From contig CABUZD010000001.1 in NCBI GenBank assembly GCA_902495945.1, positions 1 through 39,383 of the forward strand: a stretch of 39,383 nucleotides of DNA, given 5' to 3'. A model generated the notes under the pieces. That model did no database searches and was not told where the DNA came from. It was given only the letters and a program-made list of their open reading frames with translations. Made by a program: the position numbers and the translations under genes. Shown here piece after piece: positions 1-7,929 of this stretch; the stretch's first letter is position 1, and each line of letters begins with the position of its first letter. This DNA is from an uncultured Collinsella sp. (GTDB lineage: Bacteria; Actinomycetota; Coriobacteriia; Coriobacteriales; Coriobacteriaceae).

Positions 1-128
1 ATCTACTACGTTTAACCGATTACCCTCAACCATGCCGAATTTTGCGAAATTAAAACCGCAGGTAGACGGCTTGCGTATTCTCGGAAAACCGGGGGATGGT
101 CGACCCATACGGTTCAAACGTAGTAGAT
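1..128. repeat. Short element with 13-bp terminal inverted repeats
   Basis: Bases 1-13 (ATCTACTACGTTT) are the exact reverse complement of bases 116-128. The match continues as AACC (14-17) against GGTT (111-114) after a one-base bulge. The interior has no open frame of note and is more AT-rich than the neighbouring gene. The size and ends resemble a MITE-like or REP-like intergenic element, or a long hairpin. The element may begin exactly at the window edge, so its true left end is uncertain. No target-site duplication can be judged. Confidence 0.6.
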
Positions 129-226
129 AGGCCGTTTTCGTGACGCAGCCCCAAAACAGTCTTTTGGGACGGGTGGTATCCTTGGTAGCTCTGCGCTGCA
201 AACGTACCTCAAACGCAAGGAGTCCC

Positions 227-2374
227 ATGGATCTTATCGCCCAGCTCACCCGCGAGCTCAACCTTAAGGCCGCCAACATCGAGGCAGCCGTCAAGCTCAT
301 CGACGAGGGCAACACCATCCCCTTTATCTCGCGCTACCGCAAAGAAGCCACGGGCGGCATGGACGACGTCGCCCTGCGCGCACTCGACGAGCGTCTGTCT
401 TACCTGCGCAATCTTGAGCAGCGCAAAGAGGACGTCATTCTGCTCATCGACGCCCAGGGCAAACTCACGCCAGAGCTTGAGCAGCAAATTCGCGAGGCCA
501 CGCAGCTCCAGCGTGTCGAGGACCTCTACAAGCCCTACCGCAAAAAGCGCATGACTCGCGCGCAGAAGGCCCGCGAGGCAGGCCTGGAGCCGCTTGCCAA
601 CATGATCATCATGCAGGCCTCGGCCAAGGGCAGCGCGCTCGATGCCGCCGCGGCCTACGTCAACGAGGACGCCGGCTTCGACACGCCCGAAAAGGCGCTC
701 GCCGGGGCGGCGGACATCGTGGCCGAGACGGTGGCCGAGGACCCCGAGAACGTCGCCGATCTGCGCGCCTTTACGCAAAACACCGCCGACATCATCGTCG
801 AGGCCACCGACCCCGCCGAGAAGACCCCCTACGAGCCGTACTACAGCTATGATGAGCCGCTGCGCCGCATCCCCAACCACCGTGTGCTGGCTATCGACCG
901 CGGTGAGCGCGAGGGCAAGCTCCGCGTGCGCGTGAACGTCGACGGCGCCGCCGCCACGGCACGCCTCGGCAGCCGTTGGCCCCGACGCCAGGGCGTATTC
1001 GCGCCCGTCTTCGATGCCGCCATCGCCGACGGCTACAAGCGCCTCATGGCCCCCTCGCTGGAGCGCGAGGCCCGCGCCAAACTCACCGTTCGTGCCCAGA
1101 CCGAGGCTATCAACGTCTTTGCCAAGAATCTCGAGGGCCTGCTCTCGGCACGCCCCGTCCGTGGCGCCCGCGTGCTCGCGCTCGATCCGGGCTACCGCAC
1201 CGGCTGCAAGGTCGCCGTCATGGACGAGACCGGCAAGCTGCTCGACCACGGCGTGGTCTACCCCACCAAGCCGCGCCACGACGTCGCCGGCACCAAGCGC
1301 GAGCTCGCCCGCCTCGTCAAGAAGGACAGCGTCAACACCATCGTCATCGGCAACGGCACCGCCAGCCGCGAGACCGAGGAAGTCGTTTCGGAGTTCATCG
1401 CCGAGCAGGCGCCCAGCCTTCGCTACACCATCGTTAACGAAGCCGGCGCGTCGGTGTACTCCGCCTCCGAGCTCGCCAGCCAGGAATATCCCGACCTGGA
1501 CGTCACCGTGCGTGGCGCCATGAGCCTGGGCCGTCGCCTGCAAGACCCGCTGGCAGAGCTCGTCAAGATTCCGCCCCAGTCCATCGGCGTTGGCCAGTAC
1601 CAACACGACCTTGACCAGGCCGAGCTCTCGCGCACTCTGGGCCACGTGGTGGAGGACGTCGTCAACCGCGTAGGCGTCGACGTCAACACCGCAAGCGCGA
1701 GCCTGCTGGGATACGTATCGGGCATCACGCCGAGCGTGGCCAAGAATATCGTGGCCTACCGCGAGGAAAACGGTGCCTTTACCGATCGCCGCCAGCTTAA
1801 GAAGGTCCCCAAACTGGGACCCAAGGCATATCTCAACGCCGCGGGCTTCCTGCGCATCAGCGGTGGCAAGAACCCACTCGACGCGACAAGCGTCCACCCC
1901 GAGAGCTACGAGGTAGCCACGGCCGTCCTGGAGCGCGCAGGCGTTAAAGCCAGTGAGCTCAGCCGCGGCGGCGTACCCGACATCGAGCGCCGCCTGGGCA
2001 GCATCTCGGCGCTGGCAAGCGACCTGGACTGCGGCACCCTCACGCTCATCGACATTGTCAACGAGCTCAAGAAGCCCGGTCGCGACCCGCGCGACGACGC
2101 GCCCGAGGTGGTCTTTAGCCGCTCAGCACTTTCCATCGACGACCTGGAGTCCGGCATGGAGCTCAAGGGCACAGTGCGCAACGTCGTCGACTTTGGCGCC
2201 TTCGTCGACGTGGGCGTGCACCAGGACGGCCTCGTGCACATCTCCAAACTGGCCAACCGCTTCGTCAAGCACCCCAGCGACGTGGTGCGCGTCGGTGACA
2301 CGGTCAAGGTGTGGGTCGAGAAGGTCGATCGCGACCGCAAAAAGATCTCGCTCACCATGGTACAGGGCAAGTAA
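227..2374 (+). CDS. tex: Tex-like S1 RNA-binding protein (transcription accessory protein)
   Basis: A 715-residue cytoplasmic protein of the Tex family, which binds nucleic acid through a C-terminal S1 domain and is linked to transcription and RNA metabolism. The N-terminal Tex signature IPFISRYRKEATGG (about residues 29-42) and the LYKPYRKKR segment are present. The YqgF/RNase H-like domain starts near residue 316 (LALDPGYRTG). Helix-hairpin-helix motifs follow (NTASASLLGYVSGI, then LKKVPKLGPKAY). The S1 domain covers about 641-713 (GAFVDVGVHQDGLVHIS). Length is close to the family norm of 710-780. I chose the ATG at 227 because AAGGAG lies five bases upstream and the protein begins in register with homologues; the frame stays open back to 140 but without a ribosome binding site. 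It is a single-gene unit followed by a long nested hairpin. Confidence 0.95.
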   Translation: MDLIAQLTRELNLKAANIEAAVKLIDEGNTIPFISRYRKEATGGMDDVALRALDERLSYLRNLEQRKEDVILLIDAQGKLTPELEQQIREATQLQRVEDLYKPYRKKRMTRAQKAREAGLEPLANMIIMQASAKGSALDAAAAYVNEDAGFDTPEKALAGAADIVAETVAEDPENVADLRAFTQNTADIIVEATDPAEKTPYEPYYSYDEPLRRIPNHRVLAIDRGEREGKLRVRVNVDGAAATARLGSRWPRRQGVFAPVFDAAIADGYKRLMAPSLEREARAKLTVRAQTEAINVFAKNLEGLLSARPVRGARVLALDPGYRTGCKVAVMDETGKLLDHGVVYPTKPRHDVAGTKRELARLVKKDSVNTIVIGNGTASRETEEVVSEFIAEQAPSLRYTIVNEAGASVYSASELASQEYPDLDVTVRGAMSLGRRLQDPLAELVKIPPQSIGVGQYQHDLDQAELSRTLGHVVEDVVNRVGVDVNTASASLLGYVSGITPSVAKNIVAYREENGAFTDRRQLKKVPKLGPKAYLNAAGFLRISGGKNPLDATSVHPESYEVATAVLERAGVKASELSRGGVPDIERRLGSISALASDLDCGTLTLIDIVNELKKPGRDPRDDAPEVVFSRSALSIDDLESGMELKGTVRNVVDFGAFVDVGVHQDGLVHISKLANRFVKHPSDVVRVGDTVKVWVEKVDRDRKKISLTMVQGK

Positions 2375-2384
2375 ACCGCCAAAG

Positions 2385-2600
2385 CAAAGGTACCCCCCTG
2401 TAGCGATGTGCAAAATCGCGAGTATTCTGCAAATTCCACCGTTCCGGATGCCTCTCAGAGACGAAAAAGCAAAAAACAGCCCCCGTTTTAGCGTCGTCAG
2501 AGCCAAAACGGGGGCTGTTCCATGCTTCGGTTAACTGATAAAGACCTTTACCTTGCTGAATACTCTCAATTTTGCACGGCGCAGGCGGGGGGTACCTTTG
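2385..2600. terminator. Long nested palindrome with an intrinsic terminator at its centre
   Basis: Outer arms CAAAGGTACCCCCC (2385-2398) and GGGGGGTACCTTTG (2587-2600) match perfectly. Middle arms also match: TGCAAAAT (2409-2416) with ATTTTGCA (2569-2576), and GAGTATTC (2420-2427) with GAATACTC (2558-2565). The core is a 15-bp stem, AACAGCCCCCGTTTT (2475-2489) with 2505-2519. On the minus strand the core stem runs into a T-rich tract, as an intrinsic terminator would. The element begins 11 bases after the tex stop codon, so it could end both convergent transcripts. The rest of the 383-base gap between tex and the aldolase contains only this element and the hairpin at 2657. Confidence 0.7.
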
Positions 2601-2656
2601 CCCACGGCAGGATATAGAAGCCAAGCGCCAACTTGCTGGCAAGCTCGTGTCGGCAG

Positions 2657-2726
2657 CCCCGGCCTTTCCTTTGCCTAGCGCGACCCTCGCGAGGCGCGTG
2701 AGCGATAGGGAAAGGAAAGGCCGGGG
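2657..2726 (-). terminator. 16-bp GC-rich hairpin downstream of the transaldolase gene
   Basis: CCCCGGCCTTTCCTTT (2657-2672) pairs perfectly with 2711-2726. The loop contains a further palindrome, CCTCGCGAGG. It lies 31 bases downstream of the minus-strand transaldolase stop codon. There is no strong T run right after the stem, so it may act as a 3'-end stabiliser or weak terminator ahead of the better terminator at 2475-2519. Confidence 0.55.
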
Positions 2727-2757
2727 CGAGCAGCCCGCGGCGTAGCCAGTGTTCGCG

Positions 2758-3462
2758 TTACGGCAGAATATGGAAGCCCAAAGCGGCGATATCCTTGGCA
2801 AAGCCGCGCACGGTATCGAGCGAGACCTCGTACGGGTCGCGACCGATGTTCTTGCGCTTGGCCAGGATGCTGTTGGGCACCGTAATGATCTGGCAACCGC
2901 AGGCCTCGGCCTGGTAAATGTTGATGAGCTCGCGCGTGGACGCCCACAGGACCTCACAGTTGGGCTTGGCGGCAGCCTTCTTGACCGACTCCGTCATAAA
3001 CGGAATGGGATCGACGCCGGTGTCGGCGATGCGGCCGGCAAAGAGCGAGATGATGGACGGCGTCTCGGCGTCAACAACCTCGATCATCTCGTCAACCTGC
3101 TCGGGAGTAAAAATGGTAGTGACGTTGACCTTGATGCCGTCGGCGGAAAGCTTGCGCACCCGCTCGGCGGTGGACTCGCCCTTGGTAGTCACGCACGGAA
3201 TCTTGACGTAGACGTTCTCGGCCCAGGTAGCGATCTCGCGGGCCTCGACCTCCATGGTCTCGACGTCGTCGGCAAAGACCTCAAACGAGACGGACACATC
3301 GGTGATGTGAGCCAGGACCTCTTTGGCAAACGCGCGGTAATCCATCACGCCGCCCTTCTTCATAAGGGACGGGTTGGTCGTGAAACCCTGAACGTTGCCG
3401 TTCTCGTACATGTCGAGCATGCCTTCGAGGTTTGCACCGTCAGCGAACACCTTGATTGCCAT
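2758..3462 (-). CDS. Transaldolase / fructose-6-phosphate aldolase family protein
   Basis: A 234-residue cytoplasmic class I aldolase of the short transaldolase/FSA group, which transfers or cleaves three-carbon units of sugar phosphates. Family marks: FADGANLEG near the N-terminus (the usual form is F-x-D-T-A-N), GFTTNPSLMKKGG (residues 27-39), the Schiff-base lysine K87 in YVKIPC, then NVTTIFTPEQ and SLFAGRIADTGVDP. The threonine of the D-T-A-N motif is replaced by glycine here. I chose the ATG at 3462, which has GAAAGGA upstream; an in-frame extension to 3486 has no ribosome binding site. The length fits FSA-type enzymes (about 215-235 residues) and not the 310-residue TalB type. Whether the activity is transaldolase or fructose-6-phosphate aldolase cannot be settled by eye. 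It stands alone, followed by hairpins. Confidence 0.88.
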   Translation of the reverse strand: MAIKVFADGANLEGMLDMYENGNVQGFTTNPSLMKKGGVMDYRAFAKEVLAHITDVSVSFEVFADDVETMEVEAREIATWAENVYVKIPCVTTKGESTAERVRKLSADGIKVNVTTIFTPEQVDEMIEVVDAETPSIISLFAGRIADTGVDPIPFMTESVKKAAAKPNCEVLWASTRELINIYQAEACGCQIITVPNSILAKRKNIGRDPYEVSLDTVRGFAKDIAALGFHILP

Positions 3463-3655
3463 CTGCCTGATTCCTTTCGTTAGCATACGGCCGATAAACT
3501 GCTAAACACTTTACCTACGTTTATCAAGGCGTGAACTGCGGTTTTTTATCTTCTCGGCGAACGGTATAAACACCTCAGTGTTTGGATTGATAAATCGATT
3601 GAGCATGCAAAAGCAAAGAGTCGCAGTTTGAGCAAACGTCAGAACGCGGGATTCA

Positions 3656-4483
3656 TTAGATGAGGCCGAAATGCTGCATCGCTGTGACGGTGCCGTCGTG
3701 TGCGACATCGTCGGTCACGTAGTCGGCGACCGCCTTGACCTCAGGCATGGCGTTGCCCATGGCGACAGCCGTCTCGACCGCAGCGAGCATGCCCAGGTCG
3801 TTACCCGAATCGCCGAAGCCAAAGGTGCGTGCGTTGCCGGTGCGACCCAGGTATTCCAGCGCTCGCGCCACGCCCACGCCCTTGTCGATGCCCTTGGGGC
3901 TCAGCTCGCGATTCTGACCACCGGTGTTGCACAGCTCAAACTCGCGATCGATAAAGCCATCATCGTTGGCTACGCGAGCCAGGTCGCTCGCGACGATGCC
4001 TACCTTGCCCACGCGCAGACGGCCGTCGACGCGCATTTCCTCGGTGCTGTGCACCACAGAAGTGCCAATCAGAGACGACTGCTCAACACCCGCGGGTTCC
4101 AGGGCAAAGGTAGCCACGTTGGTCTCGAAAAAGGCTTCAATCCCTGCCGCGGCCATACGGCGTGCAAGCTCCTCGATAACGTCCTCATCAAAGCAGTCCT
4201 CGTGTACCACGCGGCCCTCGACCTCGAGCGTCGCTCCCGCCATGGCAACGACACCCGCCGGGTTCAGCGCGCGCAGGCCATCGGCAATCAGCCACAAGGG
4301 ACGACCCGTGCAGATAAATGCCTGGTGTCCCGCGTCGCGCAGACGATGAAACGCCTCGACGACCGCCTGCGAGGGGTGAACCGCCGAAAAGTCCTTGTCG
4401 GTCATGTTGTCGGGATCGAACGACGTCAGCGTGCCGTCCACGTCAAAAAAGAGCACGGCGGAATCGGGGCACGCATCAATCAT
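3656..4483 (-). CDS. Cof-type HAD-superfamily phosphatase
   Basis: A 275-residue HAD hydrolase of the Cof/YidA type (subclass IIB cap), predicted to be a cytoplasmic phosphatase for sugar phosphates or similar small metabolites. Motif I is FFDVDGTLTS with nucleophile D14 and acid D16. Motif II is FICTGRP with its threonine. The motif III lysine lies in SPKGIDKGVGV. Motif IV is GFGDSGNDLGML. The length is typical of Cof proteins. The ATG at 4483 is preceded by GAAAGGAACCC, a good ribosome binding site. It is divergent from rlmKL and shares a 75-base promoter gap with it. The 193-base gap between its stop and the transaldolase start shows only a small stem (AAACAC/GTGTTT near 3570). The substrate is unknown. 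Confidence 0.9.
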   Translation of the reverse strand: MIDACPDSAVLFFDVDGTLTSFDPDNMTDKDFSAVHPSQAVVEAFHRLRDAGHQAFICTGRPLWLIADGLRALNPAGVVAMAGATLEVEGRVVHEDCFDEDVIEELARRMAAAGIEAFFETNVATFALEPAGVEQSSLIGTSVVHSTEEMRVDGRLRVGKVGIVASDLARVANDDGFIDREFELCNTGGQNRELSPKGIDKGVGVARALEYLGRTGNARTFGFGDSGNDLGMLAAVETAVAMGNAMPEVKAVADYVTDDVAHDGTVTAMQHFGLI

Positions 4484-4525
4484 ATGGGTTCCTTTCGGGG
4501 GGAAGAGTAAACGAAGTATCCATCA

Positions 4526-4531
4526 TATAAT
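4526..4531 (+). promoter_or_regulatory. Putative -10 box (TATAAT) of rlmKL
   Basis: A consensus TATAAT lies 28 bases upstream of the rlmKL ATG in the short divergent gap with the HAD gene. No convincing -35 hexamer is visible at 17 bases. The ribosome binding site of rlmKL is GAGAGG at 4546-4551. Confidence 0.4.
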
Positions 4532-4558
4532 GGAGCGACGCAACCAGAGAGGTCACCC

Positions 4559-7117
4559 ATGGAATTTTACGCAAGCTGCCCCGAGGGCTTTGAGTCCGCA
4601 CTCGCCGATGAGCTTAAACGCCTCGGGCTTTCGCAGGTTCGTCGGCTGAAGGGCCGCGCTACATTTGAGGGCGAGCTCGAAGAAGGCTACCGCGCCTGTC
4701 TGTGGTCGCGCCTGGCGAGCCGTGTGTTCGTGGTGCTCGGGCGCTTTGAGGCGCAGGATGCCGACGAGCTGTACGATAGCGTTTACGACATCACCTGGGA
4801 GACCATCATCCGCCCCGGCGCCACCATCGCCATCACCGCCCGCGCCGTGACCGAGCAGCTGCGCAACACGCGCTTCTCGGCCCTGCGCGCCAAGGACGCG
4901 CTGTGCGACCGTCTGGCCGAGACCACGGGCCGTCGCGCCGATGTCGACGCTGCCGATCCCGACGTTCACCTGCTGCTTTCGCTGCGCCAGCGCCGCGCGA
5001 GCATCAGCCTGGACCTTTCGGGCGACCCGCTGTTCAAGCGCCTGCCGCCCGCGGCGACCCGTGCCGGCGAGGGCGCGCACGTGCTGCGCCCCGACTACGC
5101 CGCCCTGGTGCTGGCGCAGGTCGGCTGGACCGCACTGTGCGAGCGCGAGTTGACGGCCGACGATTACGAGAATGAAGCCCTTCCCACGCTAATCGATGCC
5201 TCGTGCGCCGGCGGCGGCCTGTTGCTGGAAGCCGTGAACATTCTGACCGACCGCGCCCCGGGCGCCGCACGCGAGCGCTGGGGCTTTGAGGGCTGGCAGC
5301 TGCACGACGCCGCTCTGTGGGAGCAGCTGCTTGCCGAGGCGCGCGAGCGCGAGGCGGCAGCGCGCGAGCGCCAGGCGCGCATCGTGGCCGTAGACATCGA
5401 CCCCGCCGCCCGCAAGACCGCCGAGCGCATGGTCAAGAGCGCTGGCTACAAGCGTTTTGTCGACTTTTGCGCCGCCAAGCCCGCCACCGTGCTGGACCAT
5501 GCCGGCGCTGTCGCCGGTGCCGCCGTGGTCGCAGACACCACCGAGACCCCGCTTTCGCTCATGCACGACGCCATGACGCTGGTCGGCGAGCTGCGCCGCG
5601 CGCCCGAGCTCGCTTCAGCGCCGGTCGCCGCGCTCACCCGCGACGGATTGCTGGCCCGCGCACTCCATGCCGAGCCCGCGCGCTCCATCGCCGTCATGCC
5701 CAATAACGAGGAGGCGGCTATTGAGGTTTGGCCCTCGCTCGACCACGCCGCCGCGGCATTTGAAGCTGCGACCAGCGCAAACACCGAGGAACAGTCCGCG
5801 GAAGCCGAAGACGAAGCCGCCAACGCCTCCATGCCCGAACCTGCCGCCACGCTCGACCTGGGCGACGGCAAGCCGCTGCCCGTGCTCATCCCGGAGTCCG
5901 AGCAGTTCGCCAACCGCCTGCGCAAGAATGCCCGTCTGCGCCGCAAGTGGGCCAAGCGCGAGGGCGTGAGCTGCTACCGCGTCTACGATGCCGACCTGCC
6001 CGACTACTCCGCCGCCATCGACCTGTACCAGGGTTGCCCGCAGACGCCGGGCCGCTGGCTCGTCATCGCCGAATACGCCGCGCCCAAGACCATCGACCCC
6101 GCGCTTGCCCAGGCACGCATGCTCGACATCTTGGCCATCGCGCCGCGCATCCTGGATGTTCCGGCCGAGCATGTGCACGCCAAGGCCCGCATGCGTTCGC
6201 GCGGCGGCTCGCAGTATGGCAAGCAGGGCGCCGGCAAGGGCGGATCGGGCGAGCGCGCCAACATCGCGCGCCGTCGCCTGCCGCTCATCGAAGAGGGCGG
6301 ACTCACCTTTGCCGTCAACTTTGATGACTACCTGGATGTGGGCATCTTCTTGGATCACCGCGTCACCCGCAACCTGGTGCGCGAGCACGCCAAGCAGGCG
6401 CGCCGCTTCCTCAATCTGTTCGCCTATACCGGCACCGCCACCTGCTATGCGGCCGACGGCGGCGTCGAGGAAACCGTGACAGTCGACCTTTCCAACACCT
6501 ACCTGGACTGGGCCGAGCGCAATATGCGCCAGAACGGCTTTGTTGGTCCGCAGCATCATTTTGTGCGCGACGACGTGCTCGCCTGGATTCGCGACCAGCG
6601 CCAGACGCGCAACCGCTGGGACCTGATTTTTGTCGATCCGCCCACGTTTTCGAACTCATCCAAGATGGGCCGCCGCACCTGGGATGTCCAGCGCGACCAT
6701 GTTGAGCTTTTGGCCGGCGTATCGCGCCTGCTCGCACAGGGCGGCCACGCCATCTTTAGCTGCAACCTGCGCGGCTTCCGCCCCGAGACGCGTAAGCTCG
6801 CGCGTGCGGGCGTGGTGCTGGAGGACATTACGGCGCAGACCATCCCCGAGGATTTCGCGCGCAACCAGAAGGTGCATCATTGCTATATCGTGCGCCGCCT
6901 GCCCATCGAGGACGCCATGGCAGAGGTCGACTTTAGCGCCGAGGAAATTGCCGAGCGCGTCGAGGAACTGCGTAACCCCGAGGCCCGCAAGCCTCGCGCG
7001 GCAGTGCCCGCGCACGCGCAGACCGGCAACGGCAAGTCCAACTTTGCCGGCAAACCCTCCCCTGCCGGCAAGTCCAAAAAGAAGAAGTTCTACGCCAGCA
7101 AGCCCAAGGGCAAATAA
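4559..7117 (+). CDS. rlmL: RlmKL-type fused 23S rRNA methyltransferase, RlmL half degenerate
   Basis: An 852-residue fusion matching the two-domain enzyme that makes m2G2445 (RlmL half) and m7G2069 (RlmK half) in 23S rRNA. The N-terminus (FYASCPEGFESALADELKRL) and the THUMP-like region fit the family. In the RlmL half the TDRAPG..RWGF.GW..HD segment is conserved, but the SAM loop (DPMCGSGT in E. coli) reads DASCAGGG at residue 213. The catalytic NPPYGERL is replaced by DTTETPLS near residue 326. The RlmK half is intact: FLNLFAYTGTATCYAADGG from 617 and DPPTFSNSS from 693. A lysine-rich tail (GKSKKKKFY) ends the protein. An acidic, alanine-rich linker lies at about 400-430. The likely reading is an active RlmK with a structural RlmL domain. 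Confidence 0.9.
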   Translation: MEFYASCPEGFESALADELKRLGLSQVRRLKGRATFEGELEEGYRACLWSRLASRVFVVLGRFEAQDADELYDSVYDITWETIIRPGATIAITARAVTEQLRNTRFSALRAKDALCDRLAETTGRRADVDAADPDVHLLLSLRQRRASISLDLSGDPLFKRLPPAATRAGEGAHVLRPDYAALVLAQVGWTALCERELTADDYENEALPTLIDASCAGGGLLLEAVNILTDRAPGAARERWGFEGWQLHDAALWEQLLAEAREREAAARERQARIVAVDIDPAARKTAERMVKSAGYKRFVDFCAAKPATVLDHAGAVAGAAVVADTTETPLSLMHDAMTLVGELRRAPELASAPVAALTRDGLLARALHAEPARSIAVMPNNEEAAIEVWPSLDHAAAAFEAATSANTEEQSAEAEDEAANASMPEPAATLDLGDGKPLPVLIPESEQFANRLRKNARLRRKWAKREGVSCYRVYDADLPDYSAAIDLYQGCPQTPGRWLVIAEYAAPKTIDPALAQARMLDILAIAPRILDVPAEHVHAKARMRSRGGSQYGKQGAGKGGSGERANIARRRLPLIEEGGLTFAVNFDDYLDVGIFLDHRVTRNLVREHAKQARRFLNLFAYTGTATCYAADGGVEETVTVDLSNTYLDWAERNMRQNGFVGPQHHFVRDDVLAWIRDQRQTRNRWDLIFVDPPTFSNSSKMGRRTWDVQRDHVELLAGVSRLLAQGGHAIFSCNLRGFRPETRKLARAGVVLEDITAQTIPEDFARNQKVHHCYIVRRLPIEDAMAEVDFSAEEIAERVEELRNPEARKPRAAVPAHAQTGNGKSNFAGKPSPAGKSKKKKFYASKPKGK

Positions 7118-7120
7118 CAA

Positions 7121-7187
7121 AGTTGCGGTGGAATACGGACTGTTTTGCCTGGAATTAGGCAAATTTAGACCGTATTTCACCGCAACT
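7121..7187. terminator. 67-bp near-continuous hairpin between convergent genes
   Basis: AGTTGCGGTGGAATACGG (7121-7138) pairs with 7170-7187 with a single wobble pair. An inner stem TTTGCCT (7144-7150) with AGGCAAA (7157-7163) continues the helix. It starts 3 bases after the rlmKL stop and ends 24 bases before the minus-strand kdpE stop, so it is well placed as a bidirectional 3' end for both. No long T run is visible. Confidence 0.6.
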
Positions 7188-7211
7188 CATATTGGGATGG
7201 CGGATGCCGAC

Positions 7212-7925
7212 CTATCCCTGGATGACCAATCGGTAACCGATACCCACGTGTGTCTGGATATAGCGCGGATGCGCGGGGTCGGACTCGATCTTCTTGCGCA
7301 ACGTGCCCATAAAGACACGCAGGCTCGCCAGGTCGCTCTTGGTCGACGTGCCCCAAATCTCGTGCAAAATAAACTGGTGCGTCAGTACCTTGTCGGCGTT
7401 ATGCGCCAGCAGGCACAGGAGCTTGTACTCAATCGGCGTCAGGTGCAACTCCTCGCCATCCATCGTGGCAATGCCGGCATCAAAATCGATATGCAGCTCA
7501 CCGGTATCGAACGAGCCCTCGGAGACAACGCCGCCCGTTTGCGCATACGAAAGGCGCCTGAGCGTCGTGCGAATGCGCGCGAGCAGCTCCTCGACCGAAA
7601 ACGGCTTGGTCAGATAGTCGTCGGCACCGGCATCGAGCGCGCGGATTTTGTCCGCATCCTCGCTGCGCGCCGAGACCACGATGATCGGCATGCCCGACCA
7701 TGCGCGCACCGACTCCACCACCTTGACGCCGTCCATATCGGACAGGCCCAGATCGAGCAGCACAATGCTCGGCGCCTGCGATGAGGCGGCGGCGATGGCG
7801 GCATGGGCAGTCTCCACAGCCATATGACGCAAGCCGTGCGCCTCGAGCGCGGCAACGATAAGGTTGCGGACAGCGGGGTCGTCCTCAACGACCAAGATGA
7901 GCGGTTTTACGGCAGAGTTCGGCAC
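7212..7925 (-). CDS. kdpE: KdpE-like OmpR-family response regulator
   Basis: A 237-residue two-component response regulator. The receiver domain has acidic pair E14/D15/D16 (LVVEDD), phospho-acceptor D58 (LLDLGLSDMDG) and K107 (LTKPF). The C-terminal winged helix includes LTPIEYKLLCLLAHNADKV and HVGIGYRL, typical of OmpR/PhoB and closest in feel to KdpE. I place the start at the GTG at 7925: AAGGAG lies seven bases upstream and overlaps the end of kdpD, while the upstream in-frame extension to 8006 lies inside kdpD. The four-base gap to kdpD indicates translational coupling. In known systems KdpE activates kdpFABC under potassium limitation; here the linked transporter is Kup, so the target is an open question. 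Confidence 0.92.
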   Translation of the reverse strand: MPNSAVKPLILVVEDDPAVRNLIVAALEAHGLRHMAVETAHAAIAAASSQAPSIVLLDLGLSDMDGVKVVESVRAWSGMPIIVVSARSEDADKIRALDAGADDYLTKPFSVEELLARIRTTLRRLSYAQTGGVVSEGSFDTGELHIDFDAGIATMDGEELHLTPIEYKLLCLLAHNADKVLTHQFILHEIWGTSTKSDLASLRVFMGTLRKKIESDPAHPRYIQTHVGIGYRLVIQG

Positions 7926-7929
7926 AGCG

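Noticed and set aside
140..226. Upstream in-frame extension of tex from 140
   Set aside because: There is no ribosome binding site there, the extension has no family similarity, and AAGGAG is placed for the ATG at 227.
209..1897. Long minus-strand frame opposite tex
   Set aside because: The plus-strand frame has clear Tex, YqgF, HhH and S1 domains. The antisense frame is low-complexity and is a GC-bias shadow.
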